Position numbers and translations under genes: made by a program. DNA of 64,000 nt from Anaeramoeba flamelloides. Lineage: Eukaryota; Metamonada; Anaeramoebidae. The DNA is taken from the NCBI GenBank assembly GCA_027625915.1, contig JANTQA010000057.1, positions 5,704,001-5,768,000 of the forward strand, read 5' to 3'. The notes under the pieces were generated by a model. That model did not search any database. It saw only the letters and a program-made list of their open reading frames with translations, and was not told the DNA's origin. Of the stretch, positions 25,001 to 35,902 are shown in pieces. Within the stretch, counting starts at the first letter, position 1. Each line of letters begins with the position of its first letter.

Positions 25001-28000
25001 ATTATAATACACGTGTTTAAAGGGTTTGCATAGATATTAGAAGAAAAATTTTATTTTGGAAATTTTCAAAATTGAAATCATTTCTACACATTTTTGTTTT
25101 TTTTTTTCAATTTTTTTTTTTAAAAACGTCATTCATTTGCAAAAAATTTTTTATTGCAAGATCAATAGTAACTTGGTAAAAATGTGTTATTCTAATGTCA
25201 TTGAAACCATGTAAAGATTGTTGAGAAATCTATTGATTTCTATTGGAATTTTATTCGATTGTTGATCCTGATATTTGATTAATAAATTTGAAAAATTTCC
25301 ACTTCATTTTCATTTCCTTTTTCAAATAGAGACCACAAATACCAACAAACTTTGTTTGGGGGCTTAATTTCTAAAAGAAAAGTATGGAAAATGAAGTGAA
25401 AAATGTTTCATATTTATTATTCAAATACCAGTAGAAGTTCAAAACGAACATCCTTGTTTTTCTCAATAGGGCCCTAAGAATTTGAGTTTTTCAATTTTTA
25501 AGAAAAGCTATTGATTAATTAGTTTTCTTTCAGACATGTATCAACATTTCTTTGAGGTGTATTATTCTCTTTATTTCTTATTTGTTCTTCAAAGGTCAAT
25601 TATATAAAATAATTGATATTTGAAAAAAACGTTGGGCCCCTTTGACTGAAACAGAGTTTACTTGACTAATCGATTTTTTAGAGATATTTGAACTCTGTAG
25701 CACTAATGTGATTAGGCCCAATAGCAACACACTTTGGTCTTAGGTTTCTCCTTGGTTGACGTTAATCCCTTAAAAGAAAAAAACGAGAGCAAAAAGAAAA
25801 AAAAGAAATTACAACAATTAAACAACGATACCCAAATGAACATTCATGATCAATTATCAAATTAAATTAAATTAACCAAAAGCATTATGGGTGTGGTTTT
25901 GGATGTTCTTAATTAAACAAAAGCGTTGGTTTTTTTCATTTCAAACCAAATACTTCTTATAAACTTATCTAAAAAAATTGTTGTTGTTTCTTTCTTTTTT
26001 TATTTTTTTTTTCCACAATTTTGTTTTTCTTTTTAATCATAAAGATAATTTGGGCATGTCCTTTTCAAAAGTATTCGTGAAATCTCTGATTTTACACTTT
26101 AATGTGTAAAAGGTAAATTTAAGTAAAAAGACATTTTCGAGTATAATTTACACTTCTTTTGTAATAATAATAATGTTTAATTTTTTGAAAATTGGAATTT
26201 AACAGTAAACGAAATTCCAAAATTTGTAAGCCACTCTATTATCCAAATATACATTTCATCTCATTTATAAACTTTACAAACAAATTGATAAAAGTGGCTT
26301 TTTTGAAAGAATTTTCAATTTTTTTTTATTATTCATATTTGCTTTCGTTCCAAAAAGAAGTTTATTATAAATAATTAAATATTGAATTTTGAATCGGTTT
26401 TTGTTGATGAAAAGAAATATTCAATTTATGAAACAATAGAGGTTTTGATGATAACATGCTATAATTCACGATAAAGTTACAAAAATCGCGATAATTTCCA
26501 TCAAATCGCGATATATCAGAAAATCGCGATAATTCAATATTATCGTGATAATATAACAAATCGCGATATTCTATAAAATTGCGATAATTATTAAAAAATC
26601 GTGATAAATGCCAAAATATCGCGATTACTTTTTAATCGCGATATAATAGTTGATGGGTTTTTGGGCTAATTGAGAAATATTTTGCATAAAAAATTTTTTT
26701 TGATCAAAAAATAAACTCTTTTTCAGTCAAAGGGGCCCAGTTTTATTGAAGAAATGGAAGACATTCTATGAGTTTAATTCATTACTCTTATCAAACTAAA
26801 ATTTTCAATTTTTAGATCAAAATTTATTTTTTCTCATTTAGTAATTTTTTTTATTTTTGTTTATTGATTTTTGCTTTTTTTTTTAAAGCCGATTTGAAAA
26901 AAAAAATGTTTGAAACTCCAAATTAGCATTAAGAAAAGTAAAAATTATTACTATTATTTTGATTTAAAAATCATCCACTTACAAAACTATTATTGTCAAC
27001 AATTTTATTTTCCTAAAGAAATTGATAATTTTGCACGAGACGTTCCAATGAATGGGGACCAAAAAATTTTTTAACATTTTTTTTTTTTTGAAATTTATGG
27101 TTTGTTCGGGGTTTTCTTTTATAATTATGGACTCTTATAAGAAGTTTATTATTTCTCGTATTTATAAACAATCTAAGTTTGGTTGATTCTTAAAAATAAA
27201 GTGACTTTTTCATTTTTGGCTGGGCCCCTTTGAGTGAAATGGAGTTTAGATTAGGTGACAAAAAGTCATTCTTTTGAAAAAATAACAAAAAAGATACTTG
27301 ATCCAATCAAGGATCAGATCCAAGAGTTTTGTTGTGTTTTCATTTTATTTGGTTGACAAACCGATCGATCCTTTTAGATCAACAACAATAAGAACTAAAG
27401 AGAAATAAATATTTTTTCAGTTAATGGTGGTGCTGGAAATTGCTTTGAATAATTAGCTTCTAAAACAACCAACCCTTAATCTGTTCTTTAAAGAATGTTT
27501 TCTTGGGTTACAATATTTTCATTTTTTCTCAGAAAGCTAAAAGGAGTTGGATAACTCTTCAAAAGATTTCACAACATCCTTGCAAGATGATCACCAATTA
27601 TTAAGATTTTTTATACAATTCTTGTCTTCTTCTTCTTTTTCTACTCATATCTTTGTATTGGACAGAAAACACAATTAGAATAATAGAGGTTTTTGTTTGA
27701 TCGATCACCAATAAGAAGTCAAATTATTCTTTATTCTTTTTGGCTATTTAAAATTGGGAAGGTAAAAACTCCATTTTAAGAAAACACACATAATTTATAT
27801 TCAAGTGTATTGATGAGATTGGTAATCATTAGTTTGATCATAAAATTTGTTTGAGATTTTATATTTTGTTAAAAAAAAAATGAAAAGAATAAAATTTTTT
27901 TCCACAACAAACCAAACTCATTCCCTTTCTAAAAGTTTTCTATCTTTCAAAACTTTCAAACACTTGAAGACAGTTCATAACCTTTGCAAACACTTTCTGA

Positions 28001-30115
28001 CATTATTAAAGGGGAAAGTGTTATAAAAATCACAAAGCTTTGTAAAAGTCAAGAGATTTTTTTTAAAAATGAAATGAAAATAATAATTTTTCATTTTTTC
28101 GCGATAATGTGAATATCACGATAATGTTGTTTATCGCGATTTTATGATTTTTCGCGATAAAGTTGGACTAATCGCGATTTTTTTAATATTATTGCGATTT
28201 TATTGTTAATATCAGGATAATATATGTTATCATCAAAACCTCTAATGATTTTTACTTTTTATTTTTTTTAATTCATCTCAAAAGAAAATCTCACGTAGTA
28301 ATGTTGTTTTAAAAATATTTGTTCGTTTTTTTTACATTTTGTTAATTCGTTTTTTTTTTTTTAATTTTTTAACTTTTGGTAATTAGGCAAATTAAGAAAG
28401 GTTTCATTGTTTTTTTCATTTTTTTTTTCGAATTTTTAAGATCAAATGTGCCTTTCAATTAAAATTACAGCTCTATTGAAACCTTATTATTTTTCAGATT
28501 TTTTTAAAATATATGGATCAAACATTCCCTTTAATATCCTTTTTTTTTCAAAAAAAATCAAATAGTTGTTCTGTTTTTTGTGGGTTTTGTACAAGTAAAT
28601 CTATACATATCAAAATTTATAAAAGTTGTGGATTATTCCTTTCCAAATAAATTTTTTTTTCTTTCTCATTTAAAAAAAAAAAAAATTGAAAATATTTTTC
28701 AAAATATTTGATATTTACCTTGCTTTGATAAATTTTTTCTTTCCCTTCAAAGTGGAGTTTAAAATGATAAAGCGCTTCAATTCCTTTTTTTGGTGCCTTA
28801 GGAAATGGTCCAACAATCAATCGAGTAAATGAGACCTGTTGAAGTGGTCTCATACCTTTTTTAACAATTTCTTCAAAGTATCTAATATATCTTCTTTGTG
28901 AGGGAATTGTGACTCCCTTTGTTTTTTTGTTTTTTAAACAAATAAATTTTGTTATTAATTTTCAAAAGAAATGAATTTTGTTTTTGAGATTCTCTGTTGT
29001 GTAAATTGAAAAAAAGCGACTTTCAATTTTGGAATAAAAAAATAAAATTGGAGAAAAGAGTCCAATCGAAACACAAAAACTAAAAAAAAAAAAAAAAAAA
29101 AAATAATCACCTTGCGATTTTTTGTTCTTATTTCACCATAATAATTCATTGACTCATCAGCTGTTTCAAAATCATGATTATAAAGCATCCAGCAACAAAT
29201 TAAACATCCAGTTCTTCCCTAAATTTGATTTACAAAGAAAAAAGAAAAGAAACACAATAGAACAAGGGAAAAAATTTAAATAATAAAAAAAAAAAAAGGC
29301 AATAAAAAAAAAAATTTTTGTTTTAAGAAGGATTCCTGTTTTGAAAATGTTATTTGGTATGGTTATTTTAGAAATCAGTTGAGTACCTTTCCCGCTTTAC
29401 AATGTATTGCTGTAATAAATTTGTCTCCTTGTTTCACCCAATCTTCCACAGACTTACAAAACGGCTGAATCAGTTCAAGAACAGGCGGCTTTAGTTTGGT
29501 TAAGTTGGTTTTTGAATAAGAAATTGAAAATCCAAAAGGTTTTTGTTGAAGAAATAGAATCCAAAAGGTTTTTAGTTTGTTTCAAATTAGTTTTCAAAAC
29601 GTTTTTGTTGAAGATTGAAGCTTGAACAAAAAAAGAAAGGATCTACAGAAAAAAAAAAAAAAAAAAAAAAAGATTGATAAAGGAAAAATTACATTATGAT
29701 CCATAAATGGAAACACAGCAACTCTGTTATCAAATTTAGAGTGTTCGTAACTTCTTTCTGCACAAAGGTTATAAATTTTATAGGTATCCGGATGTCGAGT
29801 ATTAAAAAATCTAGCAGAAAAAGAAAAAAAAAATAAAAAAAATCATAGAAGTGTGTTTTATGGAAAAAAAAAAAGAAAAAAAAAAAGAGAAAGGAGATTG
29901 AGATCGAAAGAAAGGGTTTCTGTTTTAAAGACTTTGAAAGTATTGGTATTTTACTTTTGAACATCTGTCATTTTGTTTCGATAGATTCCTTCAACTTTTT
30001 GTGAAGGAAACCCCATTGCAATAATTTGTCCTGTAATGTAACTAAGATCTAAATCAAAGCCATCAATTTTGAGACGCTTTTTCTTTTTTGAGACAAGCCT
30101 ACGGATTTTGGTCAT
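19046..30115 (-). CDS. PTEN: PTEN-type PIP3 3-phosphatase with an 8.3-kb intron and a long Lys-rich tail
   Basis: Removes the 3-phosphate of PIP3 at the plasma membrane, opposing PI3K. Minus-strand exons are 30115-29955, 29810-29693, 29488-29387, 29218-29111, 28916-28719 and 20432 down to 19737 or, with a frame change, 19046. Residues (human number in brackets): basic N-terminus KKKKRLK 10-16, DGFDLDL, DHN 91-93 (92-94), catalytic loop HCKAGKGRTG with Cys123 (124) and Arg129 (130) split by an intron, and TI-loop [10 protein letters not shown]. The C2 domain runs through KIYQSK at the end of exon 5 and resumes in exon 6 with VGDIRVQF and FSAQLFF. Donor and acceptor of the 8,286-bp intron are both phase 0 and the C2 halves abut without loss, so I infer one gene. 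After the C2 domain come [13 protein letters not shown], then KEKEKE and poly-Lys. The C2 frame stops at 19737. A second frame, sharing the tail's repeats, continues to 19046 and joins it if a 25-nt homopolymer (19744-19768) is one base too long. Length is then about 690 residues against 403 in human. Confidence 0.9.
24185..24965 (-). repeat. Family I dispersed repeat, copy 1 (reverse)
   Basis: Its reverse complement aligns along most of its length with 31461-32175. Shared blocks include AACAATTTCAGAAAAAAATC, AAACAAAACTAATCAGTC, AATCTGAATTATTA and AAATGTAATAATTTATTG. At one end it has a minus-strand ATG frame beginning [17 protein letters not shown] (24338 downward), then TTTTCAG and [20 protein letters not shown] before a stop. 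The second copy keeps the outline of this part but not the reading frame. It abuts family B at 24967. Confidence 0.6.
24967..25658 (+). mobile_element. Family B MITE carrying a ~200-bp insertion
   Basis: TIRs are AACTATTTTTCAGTCAAAGG and, at the right, CTTTGACTGAAACAGAGTT. TA stands on both sides (24965-24966 and 25659-25660). Compared with 32948-33500 and 57005-57520 it has about 200 extra bp near 25266-25465, and TTCACTTCATTTTC-like inverted motifs bound that extra part. The ends resemble those of family A although the interiors differ. Confidence 0.75.
25690..26180 (-). repeat. Family K dispersed repeat, copy 2, with an exon-like end
   Basis: Reverse complement of blocks from 7980-8340. 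At its left end, on the minus strand, a strong T-rich tract ending TTTTCTTTTAAG (25770-25798) precedes an open stretch reading [18 protein letters not shown] and a TAA near 25715. This could be a terminal exon. It lies inside the PTEN intron on the same strand and in phase 0. Confidence 0.4.
26437..28244 (+). mobile_element. Family D transposon (1.8 kb) with terminal TCGCGAT arrays
   Basis: Perfect inverted ends read TAGAGGTTTTGATGATAACA, with a TA probably belonging to the target. Just inside each end is an array of TCGCGAT and one-base variants. I count about ten at 26465-26645 and seven at 28098-28220. Arrays of this kind at transposon ends usually bind the transposase. The interior shows no intact transposase. 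Family A (26714-27246) is inserted in it. A reversed, older copy lies at 39245-41519. Confidence 0.8.
26714..27246 (+). mobile_element. Family A MITE nested in element D
   Basis: The best-preserved family A copy, 533 bp. TIRs are AACTCTTTTTCAGTCAAAGG and, at the right, CCCCTTTGAGTGAAATGGAGTT. TA duplicates stand at 26712-26713 and 27247-27248. It inserted after D, because D continues on both sides. Confidence 0.85.
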
Positions 30116-31460
30116 TTGAAAAGATTATGAATTCAAAACAATAAAGAAATTACAAAAAATAAAATTCTCTTTTATTTTATTTTTTGGTATGTAAAAAGCT
30201 CAAGTTAAGTTTTTTTAAATCGAATAACTAACAACCTCGAAGAATATAATTTTTTACTTTATTTCACAAATTTCTGCTTTAGAACAAGAATTTTTAAAAG
30301 ATATTTTAAAAATTGTCAGTTTTTTCACAAAATTTTTACATTACATTCCTTCCAAAAAATACCGTTTTTTATCATTTTCCTTCAGATTATTTTTTACCTT
30401 TTTGTTAGTTTGTTTTTTATTTTTTTTCAAAAACCAATTCAACGACAAAATAAAATTCAAAAAAGAAGACGAAATTTAGATTGCGATTCAGAATTTTGAA
30501 AACAATTGATGTGAAGAAGAAAAAATTCATTTAAATTGTAAGTGAAAAAAAAATTTTTAAATGTTTTTTATGAATTCTTTTCCCATTCAAATCAAGAACA
30601 CAACACTACATTGAACCATGGAAGGATACAATTCTGAAAGTTCCAATTTACTTCAATTGTGTTTTTATTGAGAGACAATCTAAATTAAAAAAAGATGATA
30701 TTGGGAAAAAAGACTATACATTTCTTCAGTAACCCAAGACAAGCCAAAAAAAATCTCGTTTGTTCAGACTTTAGGTCTTGTTATTGTAAATTTTTAATCA
30801 GTTGTTTAGTTTTTTAATTGTTGGAGAAAATCAAAAGTTTTCAAAAGTGTGTTTATTTTCGAAAAAGAATCATACTTTGAAAATAATTCATTACGATCTC
30901 ACATAAATAGATGAGAACTTTTTTTTCAATGATCCCCTCAAATATTTTTTCTTCTAATTCTCAGAAAAACCAAAAGATCTTTTTGTAACCATGAGAAATG
31001 AAATTTTTAAAGATCTAATTCTCTCTCATTATTGAACTTGTTGCATTAAAATTTCTTTTAACTGTTTCAAGCAATGCAAGACTCTTGTAGAATTTTTTTA
31101 AATGTTTTATAATTTCAGCTGATTAACTTTTTTTTTCAATTCTGGAATATTACTTCATTTAGGATTCTTCTCTCATCCAATATGGACCACAAAAAAAAAC
31201 CAAAATAAATATACAAATAGTCCACCAATTACAAGAGATGATTTTAAGGCTATTGGCAAAAAGAAAAAAAGGAAAATGAAGTGAAATATTTTGATCATAT
31301 CAATTTCTATTGAAAATTGAAAATTAAAAAAATCCTTTTTGCAAATTTAAGGGATTACCTTCTACCAAAGAGAAATCTATGTACAAAGTATGTTGTTATT
31401 GGGTTTAACACATTAGTGATACATAGTTCGAATGCCTCAAAAAAATCGATTTGTCAAGTC
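30116..31460. other. Upstream flank of PTEN, no gene seen
   Basis: AT-rich. The PTEN promoter and leader must lie just above 30115. No other coding frame is supported. Confidence 0.4.
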
Positions 31461-32175
31461 GTAATAATTCTTGATCTCATCAATTAAAAATGATCTATGT
31501 ATTAGTAAAAAACCCAACAATTTCAGAAAAAAATCTTGCATTTCTCCACAAATTCAAAAACTTGTATTATCAATATTCAGACTACCAAAGTTCTACAATA
31601 TCTATTTTAAATTTGTGGCGAAATGTAATTTAATTACTAAAAAATTCTGTTTTTTTATAAAATTAAATAATTAACCAATATATTTTTTTGTAAAATTATT
31701 TCTCAAATATTGGAAATATATTGATGTTACAATTAACTTGATAAAAAGAAAACAAAACTAATCAGTCTCTGGGTTTTTAGGTTGTTCATTATTGGGTTAA
31801 TCTTTGAAAATAAAAAATAAAAAAAATAGTTACTTTTGAAAGGTTCTAAATCTGAATTATTACATACTTGAATACTATTATTTGATATTTCTTTTTTTAG
31901 ATTAGGAAAAGGAAAAAAAAAAAAAATATCCAAAATGTTACTTTTTTAAATTGTGAATCATTATGTAAAAAATGTAATAATTTATTGTGTAATAAGATTT
32001 AAAAAAGATTTTTTAGAGAAACTATTTGGGCCATACCACACAAACATCATTTATACCCAATTTCAACATACTTTGATTATAGATAAATATATGGCGACTC
32101 TAATCCCTGTAAGAGTTATAAAACATTTTTTCAGAAATTCCTCGTCTCTTTTTAATCGATTTTTTTCGATCAAAT
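31461..32175 (+). repeat. Family I dispersed repeat, copy 2 (forward)
   Basis: Inverted partner of 24185-24965. It holds plus-strand frames (31471-31674 and 31953-32186) that the other copy does not keep intact, so they are probably not genes. The two copies bracket PTEN exons 1-5. Confidence 0.6.
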
Positions 32176-32947
32176 TGAAAGATTAGACTGTTTTCGATTT
32201 TGGTGACGAGTTGTTTAAATTTTGGTTGAGTTAGATCTTAAATAGCCAAAATAAACCCGGGATAATGTAGAAAAATGGTTTGGTAAAATGATCTATTGAT
32301 AATACTATTTGCTTCTGAAAGCTCAATTATACCAAACTGCATTTTTCAGGAATTACTAAATAAAATTTAAATCCCCAATTAATGAAAAAATGAGAAATCC
32401 TTTAAAAAGAAACAACATTTATATACAAAAAAAAACAAAAAATGTTCTAAAACAAAAAAAAAAAAACAAAAACAAAAACATCAACAAAATTTATTGAAAC
32501 TGCCATCGATATAATTTTTATTGATTAAAGATATTTTTTGAACAAATAAAATGAATTTTGTACTCAATTCTCATTTTTACACCCCTTGTAACTCGGATTT
32601 ATTTTTAATCGCAAAGGTAATATAAGAATTTTTTTAAAAGGATACAATTAAAATCGATAATCAACCTTGTTTCTCAACTTTAGAGAAATGAGTTATCATT
32701 TTTAAAGGGGGCTCATTTTTACCAATTAAGGAATATCTCAAAAAAGGAACTTATGAGTCGACCATGGGTCATAACATTGTTGTTATGCACCCTCTGTCTA
32801 CTGAGATCCCCGAGAACTCTCAAATTTAAAAAATTTTTAAATTAAGAATATAAGAAGCAAAATACTAATTCTTCAAAATATAAAAATCTAGAGTTCTACT
32901 AGATCCCAATAGATCATGGAAATAATTCAGTAGTGTTTTAAAAGAAA
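32176..32947. other. Intergenic with a short GC-richer island
   Basis: AT-rich except for about 32745-32825, which is much less biased. One frame there reads MSRPWVITLLLCTLCLLRSP from an ATG, and the opposite strand is open too. The island can also fold: GGGTGCATAAC pairs with GTTATGACCC around a short loop (minus strand). It matches neither a tRNA nor 5S rRNA by eye. Confidence 0.3.
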
Positions 32948-33441
32948 AACTTCGTTTCAGTAAAAATGTCCCAACATTAGTTTCAAACATCACATATTTT
33001 CTATAATTGGACATTTGAAGAACAAATAAGAAATAATAATAATAAAAAACATCATAGAATACTTGATAAGTATGAAATAATTCTAAAAAATCAATATATT
33101 TTCTTAAAAATTGAAAAACAATAATTCTTGAACCCCTATTGAGAAAAATAACAGGGTTTATTTTGATCTCCTATTGAAGATCAAATAAACTTAAAATAGA
33201 TATCAAAATTATTTCCGAAAAAACATTTTAAATATTTCAATAACCTCGGAATAACACATTTTTACTCAGTGGCCATCGATCTTACAATAAAAAAAACTTG
33301 CAAATGAATTACAATATCCAAAAAAATCGAAAAAAAAAGAATAAAAATGATAAAAAATATTATTTCAATTTTGAAATTAAAAAAATAAGTTTTTTCTTCT
33401 AATACCCATTAAAACTCCATAAACCCAAATAATTCACCCCC

Positions 33442-33475
<34 letters not shown>

Positions 33476-33500
33476 GTTATCTTTGACTGGAAAATGGTTT
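32948..33500 (-). mobile_element. Family B MITE, reverse orientation
   Basis: The ends AACTTCGTTTCAGT... and ...CTTTGACTGGAAAATGGTT are worn TIRs. The interior is the reverse complement of the 24967-25658 copy without its extra 200 bp. It contains a 31-nt poly-A run at 33443-33473. Confidence 0.65.
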
Positions 33501-33709
33501 ATGTTCCAAACAATTACATTTTTTTCGATATTCCTTCAATTTCCAGTGAAAATATATGATCCCACTCTATGGTATTTTTGTATTGAAAAGAAAAAGAAAA
33601 ATATGAAAAACATTTTGATTTTTTGTTAATATCACTTTTATTAATTTCTGATCGTTTGTATAAAATACTAGATATTAAAATTTAAAACAAAACGAAAAAA
33701 ATGAATATC

Positions 33710-34242
33710 AACTATTTTAAGTCAAATAAGCCCAGTTTATTGAATAAATTTAATATATTCCATGATTTTAATCCAATATTTTTCTCAAAATAAATTGTCA
33801 ACTTTTATATCCGAATCAGTTTTTCCCATTTTATTTTTATTTTCCTATTTTATTTCTTTTTTTTTTTTTCAATTTTTTGTTTTTTTTAAAAGATAATTTG
33901 AAAAAAAAAAAAGATTTAAACAACAAATAAACTGAAAAAATAAATACTTTGTAATTTCTTTAAAAATCAATCCATTTACTATTGAAAAATCTTTTTGGCA
34001 AAAATGTAAATTTCCTCAAGAAATTGTAAAATTTCACTACATATCATAAGATACCTAATTTATTTTTTACATTTAATTTTTGAGGAAATCTACAATTTGT
34101 TCAGTCATTTCTTTTACGTATATCGACTCTAATCTAAAGTTTATTATTTCTCATATTTCTGAACAATCTAAGTTTAGTTGATTCTTGTAAAAAAGCAAAC
34201 TTTTCATTTTTTTACAAGGAATTTTTGAGTGAAATGGGGTTT
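33710..34242 (+). mobile_element. Family A MITE, diverged
   Basis: The ends are CTATTTTAAGTCAAATAAGC and TTTTTGAGTGAAATGGGGTT. The interior keeps the order of the other A copies (CATTTTATTTTTATTTTC..., AATCTAAGTTTAGTTGATTC) with many changes, so it looks older than the copy at 26714. Confidence 0.6.
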
Positions 34243-35902
34243 ATTTTTAAAAAATTGGTTTCTAAAGACTTCTTTTATAAAAAAAAAATTGTTAAAATAT
34301 TCTTTCAAAACACTAAACATGTTATTTAGACATAATCCCATTTGAAACCCAAAAAACATTCTCCGAATAAGAAATAATTTTTAAAAAGAATTATTTAAAA
34401 TAGTTCAGAAAACCTTTAATTGTAGAGTTATTATTTGATAATCCTTCTTGATTATTTTTTTTTCAATCTAAATGGAAATTTTTCTTTTTTTTTTTCATAT
34501 GAAAAACAATTATATAACTCTTTCAAAAATGTTTTTTCATACAAAAAAAAAAAAAAAAAGTAAATTTCCACTCAATTCAAATTAAAACAAAAATATTTAT
34601 AAATCCATTAATTCATACAATAATAATAATAATAAAATGGATTTTACTAAGAAAAAACTTTTTGAGAATTAAACAGAAATTCAAAAATCACAAATGATTT
34701 TCCGAAATAAAAAAAAAAACAACTCCAAACATTTTTATTCTTTTATTAAGGAATATCTGAATTTTATGCTATGTGGGCATTGAAATACAATTCAGTAAAT
34801 AGATTAAGACCTTTAAAATATAGTGAATAGAGGGAAAGTCAAAATATTGCCAATTTTTAGTAATTTAAGATTTTGACTAAAATCATTTATTGATCCAAAA
34901 ACTTTTCGAAAAATCCCAAGAAAGCAAGGCAAAAATAAAAAGCTATTTTTTTTGATATTGGGAAAATGTCACTCCACTTTCTTTTCAAATGGGTGGCTAT
35001 ACTCACCACCAACTCTAACATACTTCAATATAAAGTGGAGTGACATTTTCCCAATATCATTTTGGAAGTCGAAAATTTAGAGTGAAAAATTTTGGATTTG
35101 GAAAGTAAATATTTTTTGCCTTCCTCAAAAACAACCTAAATTTTACATTTTAACAAGATCTATTAACTCAATATTCTTTTGAGTTCATAATTTGTGTTGT
35201 GGGTATAAAAGTAATAGCTACTGGGAATAAAATTCGAATAATCCTTAAATTCTTATTAGAAACATCAAGTTTTTTGACAAGAAACTTCTCACTCGTTGGC
35301 AGCCCACAGGAATAATTTTATTGATTTTCAAAAAAAAAGAGATTGTAAAAAAACTTAATATTTTAATTATTCGCTTTTTGTATCTGTCCATTTGGATTAT
35401 AAATCGAAAAAAATTTTCACTTCAATTTCCTTTTTAACTAAATAGAAACTTTAAAGATACAGATTGAAATCTGTGTCTCTATTTATTGAATAAGATCTTT
35501 TTTATGCTATGGAAATGGATCTCAGAATCTAAATTGAACCAATATTTTGGAATTGAAATAAAACATACAAACTGAAATATTATCTCAAAAATTCCCAGAA
35601 CCCTTAAATCAAAAACAAAATATGAATTTTTTTTAATTTAAAGTAACACAATGGTCTGAAAGAAATAACAAACGAAAGCAAAATATTTTGCCAGGTACAA
35701 TTACAAAATTTGAATTTATTTTTAAAAATTCTCATTTTCCATTTTCTGATTTTTCCCCTAAAAAATCAAAAACACGTAAAAAATAAAGCAGCACACTTTC
35801 GATCTCCAATCAGAATTTTCGCTTTCTTTCATCAAACAAAACAAAACAAAACAAAACAAAAAACAACAACAACAAACAAAACAATATTCCAACAACTTTT
35901 TG
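34243..35902. other. Intergenic upstream of the GPCR gene
   Basis: AT-rich. It contains the perfect long hairpin at 34954-35058. The last 65 bases are a purine-rich, C/A-only leader with CAAAA repeats (35836-35882). No other gene is seen. Confidence 0.4.
34954..35058. repeat. Perfect 27-bp inverted repeat with 51-nt loop
   Basis: The arms at 34954-34980 and 35032-35058 are exact reverse complements starting GATATTGGGAAAATGTCA. The loop itself can pair (GGTGG with CCACC). The arms are far less AT-biased than their surroundings. It may be a very small foldback MITE, a precursor hairpin of a small RNA, or an operator. I see no second copy in the window. Confidence 0.8.

Larger units (their letters stand above)
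20433..28718 (-). other. 8.3-kb intron of the PTEN gene, filled with transposons in its upstream half
   Basis: The donor is AAG|GTAAAT at 28718 and the acceptor ATAG|TCT at 20433, both phase 0. Elements I, B, K and D, the last with a nested A, occupy about 24185-28244. The part from 20433 to 24180 is AT-rich with homopolymers (for example poly-A at 22579-22601) and shows no gene. Other introns in this window measure 100 bp to 1.9 kb. The alternative is a rearranged locus in which the two halves are no longer joined. Confidence 0.75.

Noticed and set aside
32745-32825. tRNA or 5S rRNA gene
   Set aside because: No T-loop GTTCRA, no acceptor-stem pairing of the right spacing and no 5S consensus could be found.
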